In this document: in pieces, positions 8,979-18,551 of the stretch | Numbering within the stretch: position 1 is the stretch's first letter | How the letters are laid out: every line of letters begins with the position of its first letter | Source of the DNA: CAZXEU01 sp965207385 | GTDB lineage: Bacteria > Bacteroidota > Rhodothermia > Rhodothermales > Bin80 | DNA length: 64,000 bases | Direction of reading: 5' to 3' | Assembly (NCBI GenBank): GCA_965207385.1 | Contig: CBDBLZ010000021.1 | Coordinates: 1,240,001 to 1,304,000, forward strand | Program-made: the position numbers and the translations under genes | Notes under the pieces: model-generated | What the model was told of the DNA's origin: nothing | What the model saw: only the letters and a program-made list of their open reading frames with translations | The model's database searches: none

Positions 8979-9426
8979 GCTCGAAGATCATTACGGCGTT
9001 TGGCGGGACCGGATCTCGCCCCTCTGAGCCGTAAGCCAACTCGGGCGGGACAACGAGTTGCCGCTCGCCGTTCAGTCGCATACCAATTATACCCTCGTCC
9101 CAGCCCAGAATTACGTTGCGGCTGCCCACGGAAAACAGGAATGGCTCCTGTCTCAGGTACGAACTGTCCACAAGTCTTCCATCAGCCAGCCATGCGTGAT
9201 AGTGCACGCTTACAACGTCACCGTTCTTGACCGGGTTACCCGTGCCATCTACAAAGTCGTAGTACTTCAGACCTGTCGGTGTAACGACGTAGTCTTCGTC
9301 TGCCACTTCGCGTGGTTTGGGAAGGTCTTCCTCCGGGGTAGGCTCGGCTGTCGGCGGATCAGCGCATCCTGAAGCAACCAGCAGGATTGCGGCAAGAGGA
9401 GATCTGGTGGCTAAAGCGCGCAACAT
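8956..9426 (-). CDS. FKBP-type peptidyl-prolyl cis-trans isomerase, lipoprotein
   Basis: 156 residues from the ATG at 9426: a short signal peptide with lipobox VASGC near residue 20, an acidic Pro/Glu-rich linker, then an FKBP domain. Typical FKBP blocks are visible: GDVVSVHYHAWLADGRLVDSS, the VILGWDEGIIGMRLNGER loop, the VPPELAYGS flap, and a C-terminal VMIFELRLVGI strand. It probably assists folding of envelope proteins. Its 3' end overlaps the convergent fusion gene by 23 bases. A much longer open frame continues upstream to 10545 but runs antisense to the Xaa-Pro aminopeptidase gene and is not believed. Confidence 0.9.
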   Translation of the reverse strand: MLRALATRSPLAAILLVASGCADPPTAEPTPEEDLPKPREVADEDYVVTPTGLKYYDFVDGTGNPVKNGDVVSVHYHAWLADGRLVDSSYLRQEPFLFSVGSRNVILGWDEGIIGMRLNGERQLVVPPELAYGSEGRDPVPPNAVMIFELRLVGIL

Positions 9427-9546
9427 GTAGATTCTGCGGCACGATTGTCCGCAAGAAACGTGATTCCACCCGGGCTGTTTCTGCGACCGGAGCATGCCCA
9501 CGAGCCCATCGTTCCTGTGTCTTAACTGCGCATAAAACCTTCTGCC

Positions 9547-10935
9547 ATGTTCAGTCCGAGTACGTACCGCAAAAGGAGAGAGCAGCTTGCCCGCGCGCTG
9601 GAAACCGGCGTGGCCCTCTTCCTGGGCAACCTGGACAGCCCGATGAACTACGAAGACAACATGTATCCCTTTAGGCAGGACAGCTCTTTCCTGTATTACT
9701 GGGGTCTTGATTCTCCCGGACTTGCTGCTCTGGTGGATGCCGACGAAGGACGGCACATGCTTATCGGTGACGACGCAACTGTTGCGGACATGGTTTGGAC
9801 GGGCCCGCAGCCGCGGCTTCGCGAAAGAGCGGCTGCGGTGGACGTGCAGGAGACGATGCCCGCGGCCGGACTGGAAGCGGCAATCCGACGCTTCCAGGCG
9901 CAGGGCCGGAAGGTGCATGTTCTGCCCCAGTATCGCACGGAAAACAGGGTCAGGCTGGAATCGCTGCTGCGGTTGCCTGCCGGGAGCGCCAGCGACAAGG
10001 AATCGTCCTCGTTGGTGCGTGCCGTAATTGCGCAGCGTTCCGTCAAGGACAATGCGGAGGTGGCGGAGATCGAGGACGCGCTGAAGGTGTCGCATGCCAT
10101 GCACACAGCCGCAATGCGCGAGGCAGTACCGGGGCGTTTCGAGCGGGAAATTGCGGGTATGGTGGAAGGCATTGCCATAGCCGGCGGTGGCCGGCTTGCC
10201 TTTCCGATCATATTCTCGAAGCGTGGAGAAGTACTGCACAATCACACGTATGACAATCTGCTGCAGGAAGGAGACCTCGTGGTCCATGACAGCGGTGCCA
10301 GTGCTCGCTCCGGTTATGCCAGCGACATTACGCGTACCATTCCGGTTTCCGGCAAATTCAGCGAACGCCAGCGCACCATCTACGAATGTGTCCTTTCGGC
10401 CCAGATGGAGGCCATCGATGGTATACGGCCAGGTCAAGCCTTTCGCGACCTGCATTTTCGGTCTGCTATCACCATTGCTCGGGCGTTGAGCGACTTGGGG
10501 CTTATGAAGGGTGATCCGCAAGACGCCGTTTCCGAGGGTGCCCACGCTCTATTTTATCCGCACGGACTGGGGCACATGATGGGACTGGACGTGCACGACA
10601 TGGAGGGACTGGGAGAAGATCTTGTGGGCTACGATGCCGATGTGCAGCGTTCAACGCAGTTCGGGACGCGTTCGCTGCGGCTAGGCAAGTCTCTCGAACC
10701 CGGTCACGTGGTGACCGTAGAACCGGGCTGTTACTTCATCGAGGCCTTGATCGAGCAGTGGGCGGCGGAAAAGCGCTGCGCCGCCTTTATCAACTATTCT
10801 GCTCTCGAGGCCTGGCACGGATTCGGCGGCGTCCGCATAGAAGACGATGTCCTGGTAACGGCGGAAGGATGCCGGGTTCTGGGCCGGGCAATACCGAAAT
10901 CGGTGCAGGACGTAGAAGCGGCTTGCGTACGCTAG
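9547..10935 (+). CDS. pepP: Xaa-Pro aminopeptidase (M24B)
   Basis: 462 residues. An aminopeptidase-P N-terminal domain (residues 1-170, with NYEDNMYPFRQDSSFLYYWG) precedes a pitta-bread catalytic domain. The five metal ligands are visible: Asp248 in HDSGA, Asp260 in SDITRT, His343 in GLGHMMG, Glu392 in VEPGCY and Glu432 in RIEDD. It releases N-terminal residues before proline and is probably cytoplasmic because there is no signal peptide. The 121 bases before it are shared with the divergent FKBP lipoprotein gene. The stop lies one base from the convergent mtaB end. Confidence 0.92.
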   Translation: MFSPSTYRKRREQLARALETGVALFLGNLDSPMNYEDNMYPFRQDSSFLYYWGLDSPGLAALVDADEGRHMLIGDDATVADMVWTGPQPRLRERAAAVDVQETMPAAGLEAAIRRFQAQGRKVHVLPQYRTENRVRLESLLRLPAGSASDKESSSLVRAVIAQRSVKDNAEVAEIEDALKVSHAMHTAAMREAVPGRFEREIAGMVEGIAIAGGGRLAFPIIFSKRGEVLHNHTYDNLLQEGDLVVHDSGASARSGYASDITRTIPVSGKFSERQRTIYECVLSAQMEAIDGIRPGQAFRDLHFRSAITIARALSDLGLMKGDPQDAVSEGAHALFYPHGLGHMMGLDVHDMEGLGEDLVGYDADVQRSTQFGTRSLRLGKSLEPGHVVTVEPGCYFIEALIEQWAAEKRCAAFINYSALEAWHGFGGVRIEDDVLVTAEGCRVLGRAIPKSVQDVEAACVR

Positions 10936-10936
10936 T

Positions 10937-12241
10937 TCAGGCCGCAGCATGTGCAAGGGCACGCTCCGTGCTGCCCAGTTGCACGTATTCGATGGTGCCG
11001 GCGCGATTCGCGTCATACATGCGCCGGATGCGGATGTAGTTGTCGGTGAGCCCGTTCATGTGGTCACGCATGCGCGAGCGTTCCCACAGAACAGGCCGAA
11101 TCGTGCCGACGAAGCGATTGCGGAAGGCCGCGCTCTTCCGGCCAGAGAGCTCGCGCAGCCGCGCGTTGCGTGCCCTGCGAAAGGCGTGGGGTACCGGCTC
11201 CAGGTCGAGTTTGTCTACCGCCGCTGTGTCGGGGCGCTCCGAGTAGCTGAATACGTGTAGGTAGGCCAGCTGGAGACTGTCCAGGAACCGGTAGGTGTTC
11301 TCGAACCGGGTTTCAGTCTCGGCGGGGAAGCCGACAATGACGTCGGCCCCGATTGCAGCCTCCGGCATCTTCTCCAGGATACGCGCGACGCGGTCAGCGT
11401 AGCGGGAGCGTTTGTAGCGTCGGCGCATGGCCCCGAGAACGGTATCATCACCACTCTGCAAAGGAACGTGGAAGTGGGGTACAAAGACCGGTGATGCCGC
11501 CACGAAGTCTATGATGGCATCGGTAAGCAGGTTGGGCTCTATGGAAGAAATGCGGTAGCGCGCAACGCCCTCTACCTGTTCCAGGGCCTGCAGGAGCTGC
11601 AGCAGGCCCGCCGATCGATCCACGTCGTACCGACCCTGGCCAAAGAGCCCAACATTGACGCCCGTCAGCACGATTTCCCGGATTCCGCGGCTGGCTATGT
11701 CCTGGGCCTGGCGGAGCACCTGATCTACCGATGCCGACCGGCTGCCGCCACGAGCCATCGGAATAGTGCAAAACGAACAGGAATAGTCGCATCCGTCCTG
11801 CACCTTGAGAAAGGCGCGAGTCCGGTCATCCGAAAGCAGCGCGGGGTCAAATGTGTGGACCTCGCCAATGCAGGAGACGGCCACCTGCGTATGCTCCTTT
11901 CGCTCGAATTCCTTGACGATTTCGAATAGCCGGGCTTTCTCTCTGGTCCCCAGGACGACATCCACTCCTTCAATACCTGCCACCGTCTCCGGCTGGAGCT
12001 GGGCGTAGCACCCGGTTACGATGACACAGGCATCAGGGTTGGCGCGCCGGGCGCGACGGATAGCCTGTCGGCACTTCCGGTCGGCTTCGGCCGTGACCGA
12101 ACACGTGTTGACGACGGCAACATCGGCGTATGCACCGAAAGGGACCACGGCATAGTCTCGTTCCTCGAAGGCGCGTCTCATGCCGCTGGTTTCGGCCATG
12201 TTCAGCTTGCATCCCAGGGTATGAAACGTAGCGATGGGCAT
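10937..12241 (-). CDS. mtaB: tRNA t6A37 methylthiotransferase MtaB
   Basis: 434 residues from the ATG at 12241. This radical-SAM enzyme converts t6A37 to ms2t6A in tRNAs. The N-terminal UPF0004 domain begins with TFHTLGCKLN and has further cluster cysteines in VNTCSVT and VTGCYAQ. The radical-SAM motif is CDYSCSFCTIP near residue 143. The HTLGCKLNMAE opening and DRKCRQAIRRA are typical of MtaB and not MiaB. An in-frame ATG 48 bases upstream exists, but family similarity starts at the chosen methionine. Divergent from psd. Confidence 0.92.
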   Translation of the reverse strand: MPIATFHTLGCKLNMAETSGMRRAFEERDYAVVPFGAYADVAVVNTCSVTAEADRKCRQAIRRARRANPDACVIVTGCYAQLQPETVAGIEGVDVVLGTREKARLFEIVKEFERKEHTQVAVSCIGEVHTFDPALLSDDRTRAFLKVQDGCDYSCSFCTIPMARGGSRSASVDQVLRQAQDIASRGIREIVLTGVNVGLFGQGRYDVDRSAGLLQLLQALEQVEGVARYRISSIEPNLLTDAIIDFVAASPVFVPHFHVPLQSGDDTVLGAMRRRYKRSRYADRVARILEKMPEAAIGADVIVGFPAETETRFENTYRFLDSLQLAYLHVFSYSERPDTAAVDKLDLEPVPHAFRRARNARLRELSGRKSAAFRNRFVGTIRPVLWERSRMRDHMNGLTDNYIRIRRMYDANRAGTIEYVQLGSTERALAHAAA

Positions 12242-12297
12242 GGGGTAGGTTTGACGGGCAAGGCGGAAGGCTAGATGCGGCAAATGCACCTGTCCGA

Positions 12298-12963
12298 ATG
12301 ATCGCGAGGGAAGGCTACAGGCTCATCCTGTACTCCGCTGTCCTGGCCACTGGGATCACTGCGATCGCTGTCTGGCTTCTTGACGGCATGCCCATGTATG
12401 GCACCGTAGTAGTCGCATGGCTGCTGTTGGCCGCAGCGTTGGGCTTCTTCCGGGACCCGGAGCGCACACCGCCAACGGATGCCGACATGCTGTTGCTTGC
12501 GCCTGCCGACGGCCGGGTCATTGCCATCCGGGAGGAAGAGGAGCCGCTGTATCTCCAGGGCCCTGCGCGTCGCATAACCATCTTTCTGTCCGTATTCAGC
12601 GTGCACGTAAACCGGATTCCCGCTTCGGGGGTTCTTGAATTCGACAAATACGTGCCGGGCGATTACAAGTTGGCGTGGCATCCGAAGGCCTCCGACCTGA
12701 ATGAAAGGTCGCAATTGGGTCTGCGTCACCACAGCGGAAACAAGGTGCTCTTCAAGCAAATTGCGGGCTTGCTTGCCCGAAGAATCGTCTATCATGTCTC
12801 GGTGGGAGACACCGTGCACGCAGGCCAGCGCATGGGTATCATCAAGCTGGGCTCTCGCATGGACGTTATAGCACCGCCGGAGGTTGCCCTTTTAGTCCGC
12901 GTGGGAGATAGCGTACGTGCGGGAGAAACCATACTGGGCCGTTTCGGCGGAGGACCCCGGTAG
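12298..12963 (+). CDS. psd: Phosphatidylserine decarboxylase (short, archaeal-type Psd family)
   Basis: 221 residues. The protein makes phosphatidylethanolamine from phosphatidylserine at the inner membrane. Two hydrophobic helices in the first 50 residues are followed by FFRDPER, LAPADGRV and FLSVFSVHVNR. The self-cleavage/pyruvoyl site is the LGS motif with Ser186, so the proenzyme would be split near its C-terminus. Immediately followed by pssA, which supplies the substrate; the two form an operon separated by 7 bases. Confidence 0.93.
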   Translation: MIAREGYRLILYSAVLATGITAIAVWLLDGMPMYGTVVVAWLLLAAALGFFRDPERTPPTDADMLLLAPADGRVIAIREEEEPLYLQGPARRITIFLSVFSVHVNRIPASGVLEFDKYVPGDYKLAWHPKASDLNERSQLGLRHHSGNKVLFKQIAGLLARRIVYHVSVGDTVHAGQRMGIIKLGSRMDVIAPPEVALLVRVGDSVRAGETILGRFGGGPR

Positions 12964-12970
12964 CACGCGA

Positions 12971-13801
12971 ATGCACGACGGATCCAACATACCACGGGGA
13001 CGCAAGCACCGCCAACTGCGGCAGAGACTTAGAGGCTATCGGATCGAGGGCCCGCGTCGCCGCATCCCCCGCGTCGCCGTGCCCTCGTTCTTTACGCTGC
13101 TCAACCTGTTTTCAGGCTTTCTTGCAATCGTGCAGATTCATGAAGAGCAATACCAGTATGCGTGTTATTTCATTGTTCTCGCAGGATTCTTCGATTTGCT
13201 GGACGGGATGCTGGCCCGTCTGGCCAATGCGCAGTCGCTGTTTGGCACGGAGCTTGACTCGTTGAGTGACGTGGTTTCCTTTGGAGTGGCACCGGCCTAC
13301 CTGGTTTATGCCTATTCGCTGTCGGAATTCGGGGTTTTCGGGCTGCTTACCTCGGCGCTACCGGCATTGTGTGCGGCGGTGCGGCTTGCCCGATTCAACG
13401 TCCTGTTTGACGGGACCAGGAGGGAGTATTATCAGGGGCTTCCCGCTCCGGCCCAGGCCCTTGCCATCGTGTCCCTCGTGCTGAACGGGGAAATCGCAGG
13501 CAGGCTGTATCCGCTTGCAGGTCAGGACCAGTCGCTGCTTATGCCCATCATATTCCTCTTGTCACTACTGATGCTGACATCCATCCGGTTCGAAGCCGTA
13601 CCGCGGCCCAGCACGCAATTCATCCAGCGAAATCCGTACCTGGCTGCGGGATATCTCGTGGCAGCACTGCTGCTGCTAATACTCCAGCAAGCTGGTTTTC
13701 TGATTGTGATTACCGCGTATATTCTCTTCGGTCTGGTTCGGGCCGGCATGAAGGCCGCCAGAGCCGTTTTCGACAAACAGGGATTGGAGAAACACGACTG
13801 A
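12971..13801 (+). CDS. pssA: CDP-diacylglycerol-serine O-phosphatidyltransferase
   Basis: 276 residues with about eight hydrophobic segments. The CDP-alcohol phosphotransferase signature D-G-x2-A-R-x8-G-x3-D-x3-D is complete in DGMLARLANAQSLFGTELD followed by SLSD, near residues 77-98. It makes phosphatidylserine for the Psd enzyme encoded just upstream. The N-terminal 30 residues are basic and cytosolic. The ATG at 12971 is chosen because an earlier in-frame ATG lies inside psd. purS starts 3 bases after the stop. Confidence 0.92.
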   Translation: MHDGSNIPRGRKHRQLRQRLRGYRIEGPRRRIPRVAVPSFFTLLNLFSGFLAIVQIHEEQYQYACYFIVLAGFFDLLDGMLARLANAQSLFGTELDSLSDVVSFGVAPAYLVYAYSLSEFGVFGLLTSALPALCAAVRLARFNVLFDGTRREYYQGLPAPAQALAIVSLVLNGEIAGRLYPLAGQDQSLLMPIIFLLSLLMLTSIRFEAVPRPSTQFIQRNPYLAAGYLVAALLLLILQQAGFLIVITAYILFGLVRAGMKAARAVFDKQGLEKHD

Positions 13802-13804
13802 TAC

Positions 13805-14059
13805 ATGTACAAGGCACTGATTAACGTAACCCTGCGTCCCTCCATTCTGGACCCCCAGGGCAAGGCCGTCCATCATGCACTGGAGCAATTGGGCATGGCT
13901 CAGGTGAGCAGTGTTCGCATTGGCAAGTTCGTGGAAATGTGGATAGAAGAAGACTCCGAAGAAGCGGCACTCAAGAGCGCGCAGGAGGCCTGCGGCAAGC
14001 TGCTGGCCAACCCCGTGATGGAGAACTATTCGATTACGCTGGAGCGATCCGGCACCTAG
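13805..14059 (+). CDS. purS: Phosphoribosylformylglycinamidine synthase subunit PurS
   Basis: 84 residues, the normal size for PurS. It bridges the PurL and PurQ subunits of FGAM synthase in purine synthesis. Family features: the opening YKALINVTLRPSILDPQG, the middle VRIGKFVEMWIE and the ending NPVMENYSITLE. Located 3 bases after pssA and not beside purQ or purL, which must lie elsewhere if the split enzyme is used. Confidence 0.93.
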   Translation: MYKALINVTLRPSILDPQGKAVHHALEQLGMAQVSSVRIGKFVEMWIEEDSEEAALKSAQEACGKLLANPVMENYSITLERSGT

Positions 14060-14100
14060 CTGGCGTGCGGTAGCTGATGGCGCACGGCAGACCCGGTGCC
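14051..14100 (+). terminator. Nested inverted repeats after purS
   Basis: An outer pair GGCACC/GGTGCC (14051-14056 and 14095-14100) encloses an inner pair CGTGCG/CGCACG (14064-14069 and 14081-14086). It overlaps the purS stop and has no T-run, so it is only a candidate RNA structure at the end of the psd-pssA-purS operon. Confidence 0.25.
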
Positions 14101-14228
14101 TGCGATGCGCAAAGTCGCTCCCGCTGAGTCCGCCGGCGAGAACATGCAGGGCAGAGATGGCCTTCGTCTATTCGCCGTCCTTGCCCTCGATGCATGGGCT
14201 GTCCGGGCGAAGTGGCCGCGCCGCGGCC

Positions 14229-17087
14229 TTACAGACCGAAGTTCCTGAACCGGTAGCTCAAGTTCAGCAGCACGTAGCGTCCGAGCACCTGTGAGCTGCT
14301 GTCCTCGATATACAATTCCGTGATGCTCCGGCTGATGCCGGTCTCCTGATTGAAGATGTCTCCAACGATCAGCTTGACCTCCGCGGCGTCCAATTGCATG
14401 AATTTGTATCCGACGCCCGCATTCACGATGAACGTGGTAGGATAGAGCTCTTCATCCAGACCGACATAGTCATTGTAGGTGAGGTTGCTTTCGAGGACCA
14501 ACCCGCCCACGGGCAGCCAGGCAAAGCGCAAACCGGTGTCGTGCCTGAAATAGTTCTCGTCCAGTTCCTGGTAAAAGGAATTGGACGCGATGGTGTAGTT
14601 TGCGCCGTACGAAACCGTAAAGTCGAGGTCTTCGCTAATGTTGCTCGCGATCGTGAGGCCCGAGTTAAGCCCGTACTGCGTACCCATATTGACCTGGCCG
14701 TTGATGAGGCCGGGAGTACGTGCGTAGCTGACACCGCCGCGGAAATTGAGATTGCTCTGCAATAATGCCACGGGCCTGCCCATGCCAAAGAACGAGCGCG
14801 CGCTGATGCTCGGATCTGCCAGATTAACCGGATAGGAGAATTGAGCGCCCTGCGGAAGGATTATTCCTTGCTCCAGCTCCATCTCCCGCATCGCCAGCAA
14901 GGATGCAGTCCCGATGCTATTGCGCATGTAGTTGAAGTCGACGAAGCCGAAGACAACGCGACCCTCGCGCCAGTTTCCGCGCCGGCCACGCAGCCTGATG
15001 TTGTGGGTATAGCTGGGCTCCAAATCAGGGTTGCCGGTAGACAGGAACAGGGGATTGGTGTTGTCGATGACGTCCTGCAACTGGCTCATGGACGGCGTAT
15101 TGGTGCGCGTGCGATAGTCCAGATCCAGATCCAGTGCTTCGCCTATCTCGAATTCTATCTCCACTTCGGGCAGGATGCTCAGGAACGTGCGGTCAAGATC
15201 GTACGGCACCGGGTACGTCTGGTCTCCCAGGAGCCTCTCGCTCTGGGCTTCAACACCCAATTGGATCTCAAACCTGTCCTCAATGCGCAACTGGTAGCTT
15301 GCGCCGCCACGCTGCTGGATGACGTTGTTGTCAAACAAGCTTGAGAACGCAGGATCGAGCACAGTGTAGAGACCCGTTCTCAGGTCCTGCACGTAGGCAA
15401 ATCTGTCGGATACGTTCTTGCTGAAAGAAGGCTCGTAGCTTAGCTGAATTCTGCTGCGCTCACCAATTCGCTCTGTATAGTCGATCTCGAGTCCGTATGA
15501 TTGTCCGGCCGACCTGTTGTCAATTTGCTGATCGTTGGTCTCATCGACCGGCGCCGCACGCCGGTCGAAGATCTCCGTAATGGAATACTGGTCGGTGTCG
15601 CCCGATCGGTCGTTGAACCCGACTTCCAGATTGGCCGAGATCGTTCTTCCCGGCTTGGCAAAGCGGTGCCGGTACAGTATGTCTGTCGACGACGTATAGC
15701 CGACGTTGTCGGAGGCATACTCGTTGAATACCGTATTGAGCATCGCACCCGTATACAGCGCGTTGGACCCGCTCAAGGAGCTGGCTGCCGAATTGTCCTG
15801 AACACTGAAGCTGGGGCGGACGAGCAACGAGTTATTATCGTCGAACGAATATTCAATCCTCGCATTGAGGCGGTGATTGTAATTGGTGCTGCTCGTCTCG
15901 GTATTTTCGTTGTAGAATTGTGATTGTTCCTGCGCCAGGAACAGCTCCCGGTCGAGAAAGGCAGCATTGGAATTGCCCATCCGGTTGAAGAAGTAGCTTG
16001 CGGTCAGTTCCAGGCTGGAGCCGATCTCGTCGCTGTAGTTGACCCCGGCCGAAGAGGTGGTATTTAGTCCGCCCTGCTGACCAACGAGGAAGCTGCGCGG
16101 ATTGAACCCGCTTCTGCCCCCGCCGCGAGGGCCGCCGCCACCGCCCCTTGGTCTGTCGCCCCCGCGCATCCGCATGCCGCCACCAGACATGCCGCGTCCT
16201 CCACGGCCACCACCCATAATCCCCAGCAGATCCTCGAAAGCGAAATTCTGCCGGTTGATGTTGTTGGAGAGGCCGATGATGGAAATCCTCCTGTCCCCGT
16301 CGAATATGTTGGCATTTCCGCCGGTTATGTAGCGCGACTCGCCTCCATAGCCCCCGTAGAGCTTTCCGAACTGGCCATTGCTCATCCCTGTACGGGTCAC
16401 GATGTTGATGGTGCGCTGCTGGTTTCCGTCGTTGAAGCCGGTAAACTGTGACTGCTCGCTTTCAGTATCAAAAACCTCGATACTCTGAATTACGTCAGCG
16501 GGCATGTTTTGCAGCGCGGCCCTCGGATCGTTGCCGAAGAACTCCCTGCCGTCTACCGTCACCCGCTGGACTTCTTCACCCTGGGCCTGAACCTGTCCGT
16601 CCTGGACCACGATGCCAGGCATCTTTTCTACCAGATCCTGAGCCGATGCATCCGGATTTACCTTGAATGCATCCGCATTGAAGATCGTCGTGTCGCCTTC
16701 TACACGAATGCGCTCCTGAGCTCCCTCGACCAGGACCTCGTCCATTTCCAGGACGGCAGGCACAAGATGGATTGCGTCAAGGTGATGATGTGCACTGTCG
16801 ACCGTTACGTCATGAAAGTGGGTTTCGTAACCTACATAGGAAAGGCGGAGCCGGTACAAGCCCGAGCGTTCTACTTGCAGGTCGAAGTGCCCCGTGGCAT
16901 CGGTGACGCCTGCGGCTGTTTCGCTTGAGTCGGAGGCCAGCCAGAGTAGCGCGGTGACGCCGGAGAGCACTTCTTCCGTGGTGCTGTCGACCGTCCAGCC
17001 ATGCACCATGAAACGCGGCGCCTGCTGTGCAGCCGCCCCGTAGCCGAAACCGGCAAGTGCAAAGAAGGTGATGAGTGTGCGTTTCAT
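14229..17087 (-). CDS. Outer-membrane beta-barrel receptor (TonB-dependent type, OMP_b-brl_3-like) with carboxypeptidase-regulatory N-domain
   Basis: 952 residues from the ATG at 17087, where a clear signal peptide starts (MKRTLITFFALAGFGYG, cleavage after AAAQ). Residues about 25-110 are a carboxypeptidase-regulatory-like beta-sandwich, and residues about 130-230 are plug-like (VEKMPGIVVQDG, VTVDGREFFGNDP, SIEVFD). A Gly/Arg-rich stretch lies near 295-335. The rest is alternating-residue beta strands ending with an aromatic-rich YRFRNFGL. Such proteins import ligands or form outer-membrane scaffolds in Bacteroidota; the ligand is unknown. An extension upstream to 17297 adds no signal sequence and is rejected. 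Confidence 0.85.
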   Translation of the reverse strand: MKRTLITFFALAGFGYGAAAQQAPRFMVHGWTVDSTTEEVLSGVTALLWLASDSSETAAGVTDATGHFDLQVERSGLYRLRLSYVGYETHFHDVTVDSAHHHLDAIHLVPAVLEMDEVLVEGAQERIRVEGDTTIFNADAFKVNPDASAQDLVEKMPGIVVQDGQVQAQGEEVQRVTVDGREFFGNDPRAALQNMPADVIQSIEVFDTESEQSQFTGFNDGNQQRTINIVTRTGMSNGQFGKLYGGYGGESRYITGGNANIFDGDRRISIIGLSNNINRQNFAFEDLLGIMGGGRGGRGMSGGGMRMRGGDRPRGGGGGPRGGGRSGFNPRSFLVGQQGGLNTTSSAGVNYSDEIGSSLELTASYFFNRMGNSNAAFLDRELFLAQEQSQFYNENTETSSTNYNHRLNARIEYSFDDNNSLLVRPSFSVQDNSAASSLSGSNALYTGAMLNTVFNEYASDNVGYTSSTDILYRHRFAKPGRTISANLEVGFNDRSGDTDQYSITEIFDRRAAPVDETNDQQIDNRSAGQSYGLEIDYTERIGERSRIQLSYEPSFSKNVSDRFAYVQDLRTGLYTVLDPAFSSLFDNNVIQQRGGASYQLRIEDRFEIQLGVEAQSERLLGDQTYPVPYDLDRTFLSILPEVEIEFEIGEALDLDLDYRTRTNTPSMSQLQDVIDNTNPLFLSTGNPDLEPSYTHNIRLRGRRGNWREGRVVFGFVDFNYMRNSIGTASLLAMREMELEQGIILPQGAQFSYPVNLADPSISARSFFGMGRPVALLQSNLNFRGGVSYARTPGLINGQVNMGTQYGLNSGLTIASNISEDLDFTVSYGANYTIASNSFYQELDENYFRHDTGLRFAWLPVGGLVLESNLTYNDYVGLDEELYPTTFIVNAGVGYKFMQLDAAEVKLIVGDIFNQETGISRSITELYIEDSSSQVLGRYVLLNLSYRFRNFGL

Positions 17088-17555
17088 TGCGAATTGTGCA
17101 ATTGGCGTGATTACGCGGTCCGGTTTGTTAAGGATGCGCAGCGCAGCGCTCCGAATACAGCCAGGTGGATGCTGGCAAACGAAGCTGTGGCCATCAAGTG
17201 TCAAACAACCCCAATGCCCATGAGTCTTGCGCAAGAGTCCATGCATGCACACCGGCTGCGTGTTCGGTGAGTTAGACGCCGCAACACCGTCCTGCATTCC
17301 GGAAGCACTCGGTTCCCGGGCCCAGCCGCTCCAGCGTCACGGAGCCGGATCCCGGCAAGAGCCCGGCTGGTATGCTGGATTCAGCAATGTCCGTCAAGAA
17401 TCCGGTTAGCAGGATACCATCGACAGGCCGTCCCGGAAGGATTGGAATGGTGCCGGCGGTGGTGGCGTCCAATGTTGTAGAGCCGGCCAGGTTAGCCTTT
17501 GTATGCTGCATGGCGGCGGGCGTGTCCACCGTCACCGAAACACAATTCCCAAGTC
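17088..17555. other. 468-base divergent intergenic region
   Basis: It separates the outer-membrane receptor (-) from the intradiol dioxygenase (+) and must hold both promoters. No convincing hexamers were identified. A minus-strand open frame of 87 codons at 17272-17535 has protein-like composition but no signal peptide or recognisable domain, so it is not called a gene. Confidence 0.4.
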
Positions 17556-18341
17556 ATGATAGATGACGATAAGCCGGTTGGAAGAGTTCTGAGCCGACGG
17601 GAAGCAATGGGCCTCTTTGCCTCTCTTGGAAGCGCCGTGTTCGTTCATGCCGGCATGGCGAAAACGGCTGTGGGAACCGGCAGGAGGCCACCCTGCGTGG
17701 TGGTTCCCGAGCTGACGGAGGGCCCGTTCTTTGCTGACCTGCCACTCAACAGGTCGGATATTCGAACCGAGCCCTCGACCGGCAAGCCGGTCCCCGGAAT
17801 TCCGCTGGGGCTGCAATTCGCTGTTTCAGGTGTCAACGGGCAGGCGTGCACGCCACTGGCCGGCGCGATGGTCAACATTTGGCAGTGCGACGCCAGAGGT
17901 CGCTACTCTGCCTTCCGGGACCGAGGTGCGGGCCAGGATGTGCAGGAACAGCAATTCCTGCGAGGCTACCAGATGACGGACGAGGATGGGATGGCCAGAT
18001 TCACGACCATATACCCTGGCTGGTATTCGGGTCGCGCCGTGCACATCCATTTCAAGATTCGAATAGAGGAGTCGGCGTCGAGGACGTACGAGTTTACTTC
18101 ACAGCTCTTCTTTGAAGAGGCACTGACGGATCGCGTGCATGCCCAGGATCCATATGCGGCACGAGGCCAGCGGAACAGGCGCAACAGTGACGACGGAATA
18201 TTCCGACGGGCCGGGGACCAGCTTACGCTGGCCTTGCGCCCCGAAGGTAAGGGGTATTCATCCGTCTTTGCCGTAGGTCTTGATCTATCCAATGATCGAG
18301 TGGGGCAATCCGATGGCTCTCGCCGCTTTCGCAGGGGGTAG
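17556..18341 (+). CDS. Intradiol ring-cleavage dioxygenase-like protein with Tat-type signal
   Basis: 261 residues. The N-terminus has a twin-arginine pattern (LSRREAMGLF) followed by a hydrophobic stretch, suggesting Tat export of a folded metalloprotein. The dioxygenase fold of the protocatechuate 3,4-dioxygenase superfamily is recognised by PELTEGPFF, NIWQCDARGRY (Tyr117) and IYPGWYSGRAVHIHF. The expected non-haem Fe(III) ligands are Tyr117, Tyr157, His163 and His165, all present. Cytosolic members open catechol rings; the substrate of exported members is often unknown. The start at 17556 follows from the signal peptide. Confidence 0.85.
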   Translation: MIDDDKPVGRVLSRREAMGLFASLGSAVFVHAGMAKTAVGTGRRPPCVVVPELTEGPFFADLPLNRSDIRTEPSTGKPVPGIPLGLQFAVSGVNGQACTPLAGAMVNIWQCDARGRYSAFRDRGAGQDVQEQQFLRGYQMTDEDGMARFTTIYPGWYSGRAVHIHFKIRIEESASRTYEFTSQLFFEEALTDRVHAQDPYAARGQRNRRNSDDGIFRRAGDQLTLALRPEGKGYSSVFAVGLDLSNDRVGQSDGSRRFRRG

Positions 18342-18381
18342 CAGGGCAGTTTTTCTGGCGGCCGCCGGGCAGGAAGCACAG

Positions 18382-18400
18382 GCCGGCATTCGAGGCCGGC
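18382..18400. terminator. Hairpin between convergent genes
   Basis: GCCGGC at 18382-18387 pairs with GCCGGC at 18395-18400 around a 7-base loop, in the 210-base gap between the dioxygenase and DUF5916 gene ends. There is no T-run on either side. It could act in both directions. Confidence 0.3.
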
Positions 18401-18551
18401 GCCGAAGAAGTCTCAGAGTACGGGATGGCGCGCTCCTTTCCTTTCAGAAAGCAAGAGGCGAATGCCAGGATAGCAATTTCGGCACTCTGCGGCCGGCTGC
18501 GGTCGTGCTGAAGAGTATTCAGGTATCTGGTCTCTACCCTGCCGGAGCCGT

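Noticed and set aside
9427..10545. Long minus-strand extension of the FKBP gene
   Set aside because: It is antisense to the Xaa-Pro aminopeptidase, whose five metal ligands are all present; the FKBP signal peptide starts at 9426.
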